A stretch of DNA of 64,000 bases from Spirochaeta isovalerica. GTDB taxonomy: Bacteria > Spirochaetota > Spirochaetia > DSM-2461. A model generated the notes under the pieces. It did no database searches and was not told where the DNA came from. It worked only from the letters and a program-made list of their open reading frames with translations. Each line of letters begins with the position of its first letter. The stretch's first letter is position 1. The DNA lies in assembly GCF_014207565.1 (NCBI RefSeq), contig NZ_JACHGJ010000002.1, positions 558,001-622,000 of the forward strand. The letters are read 5' to 3'. Below, piece after piece: positions 16,969-25,534 of this stretch. Both the position numbers and the translations under genes were made by a program.

Positions 16969-19374
16969 ATGAAGTTTGAACAAATAATTAAAGAAATGAC
17001 ACTGGAGGAAAAAGCCTCTCTGATGTCCGGAAAAGACTTCTGGCAGTCCCGGGATATTCCGAAGCACGGGATTCCCTCCATGTTTCTTGCTGACGGACCG
17101 CACGGACTGAGGAAACAGGCCGTGGCGGCCGACCATCTCGGTTTGAACGAAAGCATTCCTGCGACTTGCTTTCCTACGGCCGCAACAGTGGCGAACAGCT
17201 GGAATGAAAAGCTGGGAGAGGAAGTGGGCAAAGCTCTGGGTGAGGAAGCTGCTGCCCAGAAAGTCAATGTGCTTTTGGGACCGGGTATCAATATTAAAAG
17301 AAATCCACTTTGCGGCCGGAATTTTGAATATTTCAGTGAAGATCCAATTCTGGCAGGAAAAATGGCTGCTTCGTATATAAGAGGGATTCAGTCCAAAGGC
17401 GTTTCGGCTTGCGTGAAGCATTTCTGTGTGAATAACCAGGAAACCAATCGAATGGCTGTCGATGCTATTGTCGATGAACGGACACTCCGGGAAATCTATC
17501 TGACGGCATTTGAAATTGCAGTCAAGGAAGGGAATGTCTCCACTGTCATGTCTGCGTATAATAAGCTGAACGGGACCTATACCAATGAAAATGTTCATAT
17601 ACTAAAGGATATTCTCAGAGATGAATGGGGATTTCAGGGTTGTGTCGTGACGGACTGGGGCGGCGGTAATGACAGAGTTGAGGGACTTAAAGCCGGCAAT
17701 GAGCTGGAGATGCCTACAACTGGCGGAGAAACTAACCGCGAAATTGTTGAAGCTGTGAAAAAAGGTCAACTCGAGGAGTCTGTTCTGGATAAAGCAGTGG
17801 ACCGGCTGCTGGAACTGGCATTTCGAACGGACAAATATCTTTCACAGACTGATCAAACGATAAATTGGGATAAACACCATGCTCTGGCACGTAAAGCGGC
17901 AGAAGAATCAATAGTCCTACTTAAAAACGAAGAGGACATTCTACCTTTAAAAGAAACTGACACTATAGCGCTAATCGGAGAATTTGCCGAAAGAGCCCGT
18001 TTTCAGGGAGCCGGTTCATCCATTGTGAACCCTAAAAAGCTCGATTCCTTTCTATTTCTCTGTAAAAAATCCTCATTATCTTTAAACGGTTTTGCCAGAG
18101 GATACGAGAGATTCGGCCGCAGAAACAGGAAACTGGTTCGTGAAGCCTGTGCTCTGGCCGGTAAAAGCGATAAAATTCTGCTTTTTCTGGGGCTCGATGA
18201 GTATACAGAAGTGGAAGGACTGGATAGAAAGGACATGTCAATTCCTTCCAATCAGCTGAATCTGCTCGAAGCACTGCGTGAAGTAAATCCAAACATCATT
18301 GTCATTTTGTCCAGCGGCTCCGTTGTGGAAATGACCTGGGTCAAAGACGCAAAGGGGGTTCTTCACGGATATCTGTCCGGTCAGGCAGGAGCGGGAGCCC
18401 TTATCAATATTTTAACCGGAGAAGTAAATCCTTCGGGTAAACTGGCGGAGACATATCCCTTGAGTTATAAGGACACACCTTCGGCACCTTTTTTTCCGGG
18501 GAAAGAGGCAACTGTGGAATATCGCGAAGGGCTTTATGTGGGGTATCGGTATTTCAGTACTCTTAATAAAAAAGTCATGTTTCCCTTCGGCTTTGGCCTG
18601 AGTTACACAGATTTCTCCTATACCTTACTGGATATTGATGAAAATGGTGTGTCCTTTACACTTGTAAACACAGGGAAAAAAGCCGGTTCGGAAGTGGCTC
18701 AGCTCTATATATCCCGAATTTCAGAAGAAGTCTTCAGGCCAATCATCGAGCTTAAAGGGTTTGTCAAAGTGTTTCTGGAGCCCGGAGAATCAAAACAGGT
18801 AAAGATTGATTTTGATGATAAGAGCTTCCGGTATTTTAATGAAAAATCAAATCAATGGGAAATCGAAGGCGGGGATTACGAAATAATAATCGGTGCGTCC
18901 AGTTCCGATATAAAGCTCTCGGGACATCTGTACCTGGAGGGAAGCAACGCCGAAACGCCATATGAGAAGGGATCTCTTCCCGCCTATTTCAGCGGAAGAG
19001 TGGAAAATGTTGAGAAGGAGGAATTCGAAATGCTTCTGGGACGCAAGGTCCCTTCGCCTCAATGGGATAGAAACAGAGAGCTGGGCTACAATGATACTAT
19101 AGCCCAGTGCCGCTATTCAAAGGGCCTTTTTGCCCGGTTCGCCTTTTATCTGATTGTATTTGCTCACAAATTTCTCAAAGGAATAGGGAAAAGAGATACG
19201 GCTAATCTTATCATGATGTCCGTGTACTACATGCCCTTCCGCGGAATGTCCCGCATGACCGGCGGAATCATTACCATGCCAATGCTCGATGGGATCCTGC
19301 TTATGGCAAACGGACATTTTTTCAAAGGGCTGACTAAGGTCCTGTCGGAAAACAGAAAGAAAAACAGGAGTTAA
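16969..19374 (+). CDS. GH3 beta-glycosidase with hydrophobic C-terminal tail (paralogue of 3645)
   Basis: An 801-residue family 3 glycosidase, closely similar along its whole length to the protein at 3645 and also lacking a signal peptide. It has ADGPHG, NFEYFSEDP, VKHF (Lys150-His151) and nucleophile Asp229 in VTDWGG. The sandwich and fibronectin III-like domains follow, then the shared tail (WDRNRELGYNDT, a hydrophobic helix, MMSVYYMPFRGM). It starts an operon with a GtrA-like protein, a glycosyltransferase and a domain-swapped GH3. Either intracellular oligosaccharide hydrolysis or processing of a lipid-linked glycan at the inner membrane face would fit; the tail favours membrane association. 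Confidence 0.92.
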   Translation: MKFEQIIKEMTLEEKASLMSGKDFWQSRDIPKHGIPSMFLADGPHGLRKQAVAADHLGLNESIPATCFPTAATVANSWNEKLGEEVGKALGEEAAAQKVNVLLGPGINIKRNPLCGRNFEYFSEDPILAGKMAASYIRGIQSKGVSACVKHFCVNNQETNRMAVDAIVDERTLREIYLTAFEIAVKEGNVSTVMSAYNKLNGTYTNENVHILKDILRDEWGFQGCVVTDWGGGNDRVEGLKAGNELEMPTTGGETNREIVEAVKKGQLEESVLDKAVDRLLELAFRTDKYLSQTDQTINWDKHHALARKAAEESIVLLKNEEDILPLKETDTIALIGEFAERARFQGAGSSIVNPKKLDSFLFLCKKSSLSLNGFARGYERFGRRNRKLVREACALAGKSDKILLFLGLDEYTEVEGLDRKDMSIPSNQLNLLEALREVNPNIIVILSSGSVVEMTWVKDAKGVLHGYLSGQAGAGALINILTGEVNPSGKLAETYPLSYKDTPSAPFFPGKEATVEYREGLYVGYRYFSTLNKKVMFPFGFGLSYTDFSYTLLDIDENGVSFTLVNTGKKAGSEVAQLYISRISEEVFRPIIELKGFVKVFLEPGESKQVKIDFDDKSFRYFNEKSNQWEIEGGDYEIIIGASSSDIKLSGHLYLEGSNAETPYEKGSLPAYFSGRVENVEKEEFEMLLGRKVPSPQWDRNRELGYNDTIAQCRYSKGLFARFAFYLIVFAHKFLKGIGKRDTANLIMMSVYYMPFRGMSRMTGGIITMPMLDGILLMANGHFFKGLTKVLSENRKKNRS

Positions 19375-19381
19375 CATATAA

Positions 19382-20014
19382 ATGATTGTGGAAAAGAATG
19401 CAAATAAAGGGGCCTGGGGCGCTCTTAAAGAATTCTGGAAGAACTTTGTCGCCAAACACCCCAACATCGCCCAGTTTCTCGTCTTTTTTCTATTGAGCAA
19501 CGGAGTCACGGTTCTTCAGATGCTGCTGATGCCTGTTCTCAGAGAAATCTTCGAGCAGACATCGCTTATCGATACGACTTTTCAGATTCTTCAGGTCGGG
19601 AGAAATCTCGACGGCAGCGATTACTATATTTTCAATTATCCCGCCGGACTGATTTCTCAGGGCGGGGGCGGCGGACTGGCTTATTTTCTGGCCGTGGAGA
19701 TCACTCTTCTCACGGCCCAGGTCATCAATTTCTTCGCCCAGAGAAATATCACTTTCAAATCGAACGGCAATATCTGGTGGTCCGCTTTCTGGTATTTCAT
19801 CGCCTATATCGGCATCACCTTTGCCGCCGCCGCCGCACAGGGATTCTATAAAATCCCCATTTACAATCTGCTTATGAATACCTGGGGTCTCGGTGCAGCC
19901 GGAGAGAAAACAGCCGATGTCATCACCATGATTATCAACGCGGCTATTTCATTCTGGATCTTCTTCCCCATTTTTAAGATCATTTTCAGGAGAAAACCGG
20001 AAAATGACGAATAA
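19382..20014 (+). CDS. GtrA-like polyprenyl-sugar membrane protein
   Basis: A 210-residue protein with four hydrophobic segments (about 30-55, 100-120, 135-155 and 180-200). FFAQRNITFKSN resembles the conserved loop of the GtrA family, which is thought to move polyprenyl-phosphate-linked sugars across the inner membrane. It is longer than a minimal GtrA (about 120-150) because of an inserted loop near residues 60-95. The next gene, a family 2 glycosyltransferase, overlaps it by 11 bases. GtrA plus GT2 is a common pair in surface-polysaccharide glycosylation. The family call rests on topology, one motif and context. Confidence 0.7.
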   Translation: MIVEKNANKGAWGALKEFWKNFVAKHPNIAQFLVFFLLSNGVTVLQMLLMPVLREIFEQTSLIDTTFQILQVGRNLDGSDYYIFNYPAGLISQGGGGGLAYFLAVEITLLTAQVINFFAQRNITFKSNGNIWWSAFWYFIAYIGITFAAAAAQGFYKIPIYNLLMNTWGLGAAGEKTADVITMIINAAISFWIFFPIFKIIFRRKPENDE

Positions 20015-21029
20015 GATCCTGACGGTCGTTGTGCCGAGTTACAATTCACAGGACTATCTGCACCGTTGCATAGATTCCCTGTTGGCCTGTAAGGACGATT
20101 CTCTTGAAATTCTGATTGTCAACGACGGATCCCGGGACAGAACCGATGCCATTGCCGATGCCTATATGAGGAATAACCCGGGAATCGTCAGAGCCATCCA
20201 TCAGGAAAACAAAGGTCATGGAGGAGCTGTCAATAGGGGAATCAGCCATGCGAAGGGAAAGTTTCTCAAGGTCGTAGATAGTGATGACTGGGTCGATCTC
20301 CCGTCCCTCCAGTCCATTTTAGACAAACTGAAGGAACTGGATGACCAGGGCAAAACTCTGGACCTGCTGATCAGCAACTTCGTCTATGAGAAAGAAGGAG
20401 CCCGGTTTAAGAAGACGGTCCGCTATAAATCGGTTTTCCCCGAGGGGAAAATCTTCGGATGGCATGAATCAAGGTCCTTCCGCAAAGGTCAGTACATGCT
20501 GATGCACTCGATGATCTACCGGACCGGGCTGCTGAGGGAATGCGGCCTCAAACTGCCGGAGCATACATTCTATGTGGACAATCTCTTTGCCTTTGTTCCG
20601 CTGAACCATGTGCGGTCCCTCTATTACATCGATGTTAATTTCTACCGCTATTATATCGGCCGTGCCGATCAGTCTGTCAATGAATCAGTCATGATCAGTA
20701 GGATCGACCAGCAGCTGAAAGTGAACCAGATGATGCTTGACCATATGCTGACCAGTACGGTTTTCAACCATAAGCTGAAGAAATACATGCGACATTATCT
20801 GGAGATTATTATGACAGTTTCCAGTATTCTTCTGATCCGCTCCCGGCAGAAGGAGCATCTCGTTCAGAAAACGGATCTCTGGCATTCCGTCAAGTACAGG
20901 GACAGAGGACTCTACATGAGCCTCCGCTTCGGTATTCTCGGATTGATTACCCATCTTCCCGGGAAGATCGGAAGAAAAATATCTATCGGAATTTACAAAC
21001 TCACTCAGTTGGTCGTGGGTTTCAACTAA
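20004..21029 (+). CDS. Family 2 glycosyltransferase
   Basis: A 341-residue GT-A fold enzyme. VVVPSYNSQDYLHRCIDSLL opens the nucleotide-sugar-binding domain, NDGSRDRT follows, and DSDD (92-95) is the metal-binding DxD. A basic, partly hydrophobic C-terminal stretch may contact the membrane. It overlaps the GtrA-like gene by 11 bases, which suggests coupled translation. Together they could make a polyprenyl-linked monosaccharide or decorate a surface glycan. The sugar is not identifiable. Confidence 0.88.
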   Translation: MTNKILTVVVPSYNSQDYLHRCIDSLLACKDDSLEILIVNDGSRDRTDAIADAYMRNNPGIVRAIHQENKGHGGAVNRGISHAKGKFLKVVDSDDWVDLPSLQSILDKLKELDDQGKTLDLLISNFVYEKEGARFKKTVRYKSVFPEGKIFGWHESRSFRKGQYMLMHSMIYRTGLLRECGLKLPEHTFYVDNLFAFVPLNHVRSLYYIDVNFYRYYIGRADQSVNESVMISRIDQQLKVNQMMLDHMLTSTVFNHKLKKYMRHYLEIIMTVSSILLIRSRQKEHLVQKTDLWHSVKYRDRGLYMSLRFGILGLITHLPGKIGRKISIGIYKLTQLVVGFN

Positions 21030-21044
21030 AAAAGGAGACAAGGA

Positions 21045-23945
21045 ATGAAAAAAGAAAAGAGCAGAAAACAGTTCCTTCGGGGCCGCATTATTGCACTTTC
21101 CCTGTTTGCGGTTCTGGCGATTGTTCTCAATATTCTCATCAATGTTTTCAGCGGATACGCTGATTTGTATTTAGGTAAAGGGAAAGCTGTCATTACAACA
21201 GCGGAAGGCACAGAGGACTGGGACAGCGAATACTACTCTCTCGATTACGCCTCCGAAATGCTTCTGAAGGAAGCGGCCGAGGATCTGGTAAAAAAAATCG
21301 AAGCGGAAGGAGCCGTACTTCTGAAGAATAACGGAGCTCTACCCCTCGAAACATCAGCTTCGAACAGGACAAAAATCACTTTGATGGGCCGTGATGCCGT
21401 CGACTCGGTTTTCGGTGGTTCGGGATCCGGTTCTGTCGATATTTCAACTGTTGTCGATTTGAAAGAAGGTCTGGAAAAGGCAAACTACAGCATTAACGAA
21501 ACGGTTTATTCCCTCTTTGATTCCTTCGCCGCTTACACCATGGGGCGGAACAACTTCGGACAGCCCGCAAAAAAATACGAGAATCCCAAGGCGGATATTG
21601 TCATGGACAAGCCGCAGGATTCGACTTATTACATCGGAGAAATGCCTGTTGACAGATTTACCGATGACGCACTGGCCAGTTTCAGTACATATGACGATGC
21701 GGCAATTATCATGTTCGGCCGTGGGGGCGGAGAAGGGGGAGACCTTTCTCAGAATATGAAAGGGTTCGAAGAAAACTATGAGCCCGGACAGCATCAGCTG
21801 GAACTCAACAAGGATGAGAAGGATCTTCTCGAACTGGCTAAAAAGAACTTCGACAAGGTAATCGTCCTCATCAACTCAAGCGCTGCCATGGAAATGGGTA
21901 TTCTTGAAGATGATCCGGAAATCGATGCGGTCCTATGGGTCGGTTCACCCGGTCAGACAGGATTTCTCGCTGTCGGAGAAATTCTGAACGGAACGGTCAA
22001 TCCCTCAGGGAGGACAGCCGATATCTATGCAGCCGATTTTACAAAGGATCCCACTTTTGTCAATTTCGGACACTTTCAGTATTCCAATATCAGCCGTAAT
22101 AACTCGTACGGCGACGCCTTTCTCGTTGAATACGAGGAAGGGATATATATGGGGTACCGCTACTACGAAACGGCAGCGGCTGAAGGTTTCATCAACTATG
22201 ACGAAGCCGTTGTCTATCCATTTGGTTTCGGGCTCAGTTACACTGATTTTCATTGGGAAGTTACGTCCCGGGAGATCGGAGATATCAATGGATCCATTTC
22301 AGTCGATGTTAGAGTTACCAATAAGGGCGATCGGGCCGGAAAAGAAGTGGTTCAGCTATATTATTCAGCACCCTACTATAAGGGCGGCGTAGAGAAATCG
22401 GAAGTTGTTCTCGGAGATTTCGCGAAAACCGGTCTTCTCGGTCCGGGAGAATCGGAAACTGTCACTCTGTCAATTGCCGTGGAGGATATGGCCTCCTATG
22501 ATTTCCTTCAGGAGAGAGCCTATGTTCTCGATAAGGGAGATTACAGGATCAGGCTTCAGACCGACTCTCACAACATGAAGGAAGGCGTGGATGAGATCGT
22601 CTATTCCGTTGACAGCACTATTGTCTATAAGGACAGGAGCGGAAGAGAATCCGATCTTGTAGCGGCGACAAATCTCTTCGATGATGTTTCGTCCGAGATC
22701 AGCAGAACCCTTTCGAGAAGTGATTTCGCCGGAACCTTTCCCACTGCGCCCAAAGCAGAGGATCTGAAAGCAAGCGATGCGGTTCTGGCTGCTTTTGCCC
22801 CTTATTGGGCCGGTGATCACGATGATCCGGAGGCCGAAATGCCGGTTACCGGAGCGGAAAACGGAATCTCTCTGATCAACATGAGAGGCCGGGACTTCAG
22901 TGATCCCCTCTGGGAGCCTTTCCTGGATCAGCTCAATCCCGAAGATATCATAACCATTGTCATCAACAGCGCCTATAATACGGGAGAGATTGACAACATT
23001 GGCAAGCCTGCTACGGTTGACCTCGATGGACCGGCTGGAATCAACTCTTTCATGGGTGCCAATATACACGGCGTAGCCTACACTTCAGCGGTTGTTATAG
23101 CATCGACTTTCAGCACCGAAATAGCCTTTGAAATGGGTGAAATGGTCGGAAACGAAGGTCTGTTCTATGATGTTCACGGATGGTATGCTCCTGCTGTTAA
23201 TATTCACAGATCTCCCTTTGCCGGTAGAAACTTCGAGTATTATTCAGAAGATCCTTACCTCTCGGGGAAAATCGGAACTTCCGTTGTTGAGGGAACAGCC
23301 TCAAAAGGTGTCTATGCCTATGTGAAGCATTATGCGCTGAATGACCAGGAGGCGAACAGAAATGCCAATGGTGTGGCAACCTGGGCCAATGAGCAGTCAA
23401 TCAGAGAGATCTATCTGAAGCCCTTTGAGCTCATTGTCAAAAATGCCGAAACCACGGTCAAGTACATATCCGATGAGGCCGGTACGGTCAGTGAAAAAAT
23501 CATGCCCGCTTCCACAGCGATTATGAGTTCGTTCAACAGAATCGGAGGGGTCTGGGCCGGTGGATCAGTTCCTCTTATGCAGAATATCCTCCGTGATGAA
23601 TGGGGTTTCAAAGGTGTCGTGATCAGTGACTTCAACCTCTATGACCATATGGATGTCAATCAGGGACTGGCTGCCGGAACCGACATCAACATCACCTTCG
23701 AGTCTATGAAATCCATGGATGAAACGGAAAGCGCTACTGTTGTCCAGCAACTGCGCCGGACCGGGCACAGGCTTCTCTATACCGTGGCGAACAGCCATGC
23801 CATGAATGGAATAGTTCCCGGAGCGACGGTAACGTTTACAATGGCTCCCTGGATGATCGGCCTTATTGCAGCCGATATCCTCATAGCTCTTCTTCTGGCT
23901 CTCGGTATATTTATCACTTTGAGAAAAGCCGGAAAACTGAACTGA
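21045..23945 (+). CDS. Domain-swapped GH3 glycosidase with membrane helices at both ends
   Basis: A 966-residue GH3 protein in the inverted order. The alpha/beta sandwich comes first (EGAVLLKNNGALPL, GSGSGSVD), then a fibronectin III-like domain (FGFGLSYTDF). The barrel comes last, with NFEYYSEDP, VKHYALND and nucleophile Asp862 in VISDFN. Inverted order is known in some GH3 enzymes, such as the Ruminococcus albus beta-glucosidase type. Unusually, a helix at about 14-35 and another at about 936-960 could anchor both ends, placing the catalytic body outside the inner membrane. Last gene of the operon from 16,969; AGGAGACAAGGA precedes the ATG. Confidence 0.9.
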   Translation: MKKEKSRKQFLRGRIIALSLFAVLAIVLNILINVFSGYADLYLGKGKAVITTAEGTEDWDSEYYSLDYASEMLLKEAAEDLVKKIEAEGAVLLKNNGALPLETSASNRTKITLMGRDAVDSVFGGSGSGSVDISTVVDLKEGLEKANYSINETVYSLFDSFAAYTMGRNNFGQPAKKYENPKADIVMDKPQDSTYYIGEMPVDRFTDDALASFSTYDDAAIIMFGRGGGEGGDLSQNMKGFEENYEPGQHQLELNKDEKDLLELAKKNFDKVIVLINSSAAMEMGILEDDPEIDAVLWVGSPGQTGFLAVGEILNGTVNPSGRTADIYAADFTKDPTFVNFGHFQYSNISRNNSYGDAFLVEYEEGIYMGYRYYETAAAEGFINYDEAVVYPFGFGLSYTDFHWEVTSREIGDINGSISVDVRVTNKGDRAGKEVVQLYYSAPYYKGGVEKSEVVLGDFAKTGLLGPGESETVTLSIAVEDMASYDFLQERAYVLDKGDYRIRLQTDSHNMKEGVDEIVYSVDSTIVYKDRSGRESDLVAATNLFDDVSSEISRTLSRSDFAGTFPTAPKAEDLKASDAVLAAFAPYWAGDHDDPEAEMPVTGAENGISLINMRGRDFSDPLWEPFLDQLNPEDIITIVINSAYNTGEIDNIGKPATVDLDGPAGINSFMGANIHGVAYTSAVVIASTFSTEIAFEMGEMVGNEGLFYDVHGWYAPAVNIHRSPFAGRNFEYYSEDPYLSGKIGTSVVEGTASKGVYAYVKHYALNDQEANRNANGVATWANEQSIREIYLKPFELIVKNAETTVKYISDEAGTVSEKIMPASTAIMSSFNRIGGVWAGGSVPLMQNILRDEWGFKGVVISDFNLYDHMDVNQGLAAGTDINITFESMKSMDETESATVVQQLRRTGHRLLYTVANSHAMNGIVPGATVTFTMAPWMIGLIAADILIALLLALGIFITLRKAGKLN

Positions 23946-23959
23946 TAGACAGGATTTCA

Positions 23960-23996
23960 GGAGTGCTGCCTACCTTCCGGCGGTGCTCCTTTATTT
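23960..23996 (+). terminator. Probable terminator of the GH3-GtrA-GT2 operon
   Basis: AGGAGTGCTGCC and GGCGGTGCTCCT form a stem with several G-U pairs around a short loop, followed by TTATTTTG. Confidence 0.6.
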
Positions 23997-24013
23997 TGCA
24001 ATAGGAGATTTTC

Positions 24014-25480
24014 ATGAAAATAAGCCCTCTCCGACTGCTAACTGCGGCGATGGTATGCACAGTTTTAATCTCGTGCGGAGTAGAAAAAAAAGTGATCCTT
24101 CATGCAGGGGAGATGAGTGATGGTACATTGGCCGTTTACGCTTCCGGTATGGATAAACTGGTTTTTCTGGAGAGCGGCAGCTCTCTTGAAGTGCCTTACG
24201 GTCCTCTTGCAATTGAAGCGATAGGCGATCAGGGCTATGAGTTCAGTTACTGGAATGGTGTAGATGGAGAAGACTCGAAACTCTTTTTCAATATTGAGGA
24301 GGAACAGACGATCGGTGCTGTTTTTGTTCAGGCGGAATACTCTGTCAGCCTCGATGAGGCAGTAAACGGAAACGTAACCGTGAATCCTGAAGTTATCCCG
24401 GGAAAGAAATATCCAGCCAATACCGTATTTACCATAGAGGCCGAAGCTGATGCGGGGTTTGAGATCGACTCTCTCTATTATGCCGTACCCGGCCCATGGT
24501 GGGTTGATTATTTCGAAAGTCCGAAAAGTCATTTTGAAGTCAGACTCACATCACCAATGGTTTTGGGGGCTTCTTTCATGGACAGGAATATGACGAAAGG
24601 AATAAAAGTTATCAACGACATTGTCTATGCAAAGCCGGGAGTGAAGGAGCTGAAATATGACCTGTTCTCTCCCGAAAACGCAGCTGAACTGCCCCTTCTC
24701 ATCATTGTCCACGGTGGGGGATGGTCGTCCAACAGTGAAGATGTTATGAGGGGGATGGCCCGGGAGATTGCCGGAACAGGTAAATATGTTGTGGCCAGCA
24801 TCGATTACCGGTGGATCGGTCATCTCGATGGAGATCCGGAGCCGAATCTTATGCATGATCTGATCGGAGACGTCTACGGCGCCATGGCTCACGTAATCGA
24901 GCATGCTGAAGAATACGGTGCCGATCCGGAGTGTATAGTAATTACCGGAGACAGTGCCGGAGGGCATCTCAGCGCATCCGCAGCAACTATGATTGAACGT
25001 ATCGGAGACGGCGGATTTGGAGAAAAGAAGGGAGTGTATGAAATTATGCCCACTTATCTCCCCGCTAAAATGTCTGTTTATGAGTTCAGAGATTTTCTGA
25101 AAGGAGCCTTAAGGGCAGCTGCACCGAGTTACGGAGTATTTGATGTTAGAACTAACCCGGAAGTGCCCATGCCGGAACAGTCCTCAGATGCTTTGAGGGC
25201 GGTCAGTCCAATCTTCAACATTCCTGCCGAAGATGAACGCTCTATTCCTCATTTCCTGGTTCGTGGTACAGCCGATCCGCTCATTAGGGATGAAATGGTT
25301 CGCATCTATAACGACGCTCTGCAAGATGCCGGACAGGATGCTCTCTACCTGCAGGTTCCCGATGCCGGACATGCCTTTTTTGACTGGAAACCCGACCGGG
25401 AGACTCAAGCTGTTTTTGAAGAATTCGGCGTTCCCAATATTTACGAAATGCTGGACTTTTTTGACCGGTTCATTAAATAA
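24014..25480 (+). CDS. Lipoprotein alpha/beta hydrolase (esterase), paralogue of 10712
   Basis: A 488-residue envelope esterase-like enzyme. The signal peptide ends at lipobox LISC (Cys21). Two bacterial-repeat-like beta modules (GYEFSYWNGVDG, then DEAVNGNVTVNPEV) precede the hydrolase. The catalytic domain has HGGGWSSNSEDVMRGM, nucleophile GDSAGG, acid in GTADPL and histidine in DAGHAFFDW. The repeat module, catalytic motifs and even the HGGGWS-N-ED-MRGM phrase match the minus-strand esterase at 10,712, so the pair arose by duplication. It lies between hairpins and is probably transcribed alone. Likely substrate: acyl groups on polysaccharides. Confidence 0.87.
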   Translation: MKISPLRLLTAAMVCTVLISCGVEKKVILHAGEMSDGTLAVYASGMDKLVFLESGSSLEVPYGPLAIEAIGDQGYEFSYWNGVDGEDSKLFFNIEEEQTIGAVFVQAEYSVSLDEAVNGNVTVNPEVIPGKKYPANTVFTIEAEADAGFEIDSLYYAVPGPWWVDYFESPKSHFEVRLTSPMVLGASFMDRNMTKGIKVINDIVYAKPGVKELKYDLFSPENAAELPLLIIVHGGGWSSNSEDVMRGMAREIAGTGKYVVASIDYRWIGHLDGDPEPNLMHDLIGDVYGAMAHVIEHAEEYGADPECIVITGDSAGGHLSASAATMIERIGDGGFGEKKGVYEIMPTYLPAKMSVYEFRDFLKGALRAAAPSYGVFDVRTNPEVPMPEQSSDALRAVSPIFNIPAEDERSIPHFLVRGTADPLIRDEMVRIYNDALQDAGQDALYLQVPDAGHAFFDWKPDRETQAVFEEFGVPNIYEMLDFFDRFIK

Positions 25481-25485
25481 TACCT

Positions 25486-25520
25486 AAGGCCGCACTTTCC
25501 TGAGTGCGGCCTTCCTTTTT
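25486..25520 (+). terminator. Intrinsic terminator
   Basis: AAGGCCGCACT and AGTGCGGCCTT form a perfect 11-bp stem with loop TTCCTG, followed by CCTTTTT. It ends the esterase gene. Confidence 0.88.
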
Positions 25521-25534
25521 AAGGAGATCTCTCC

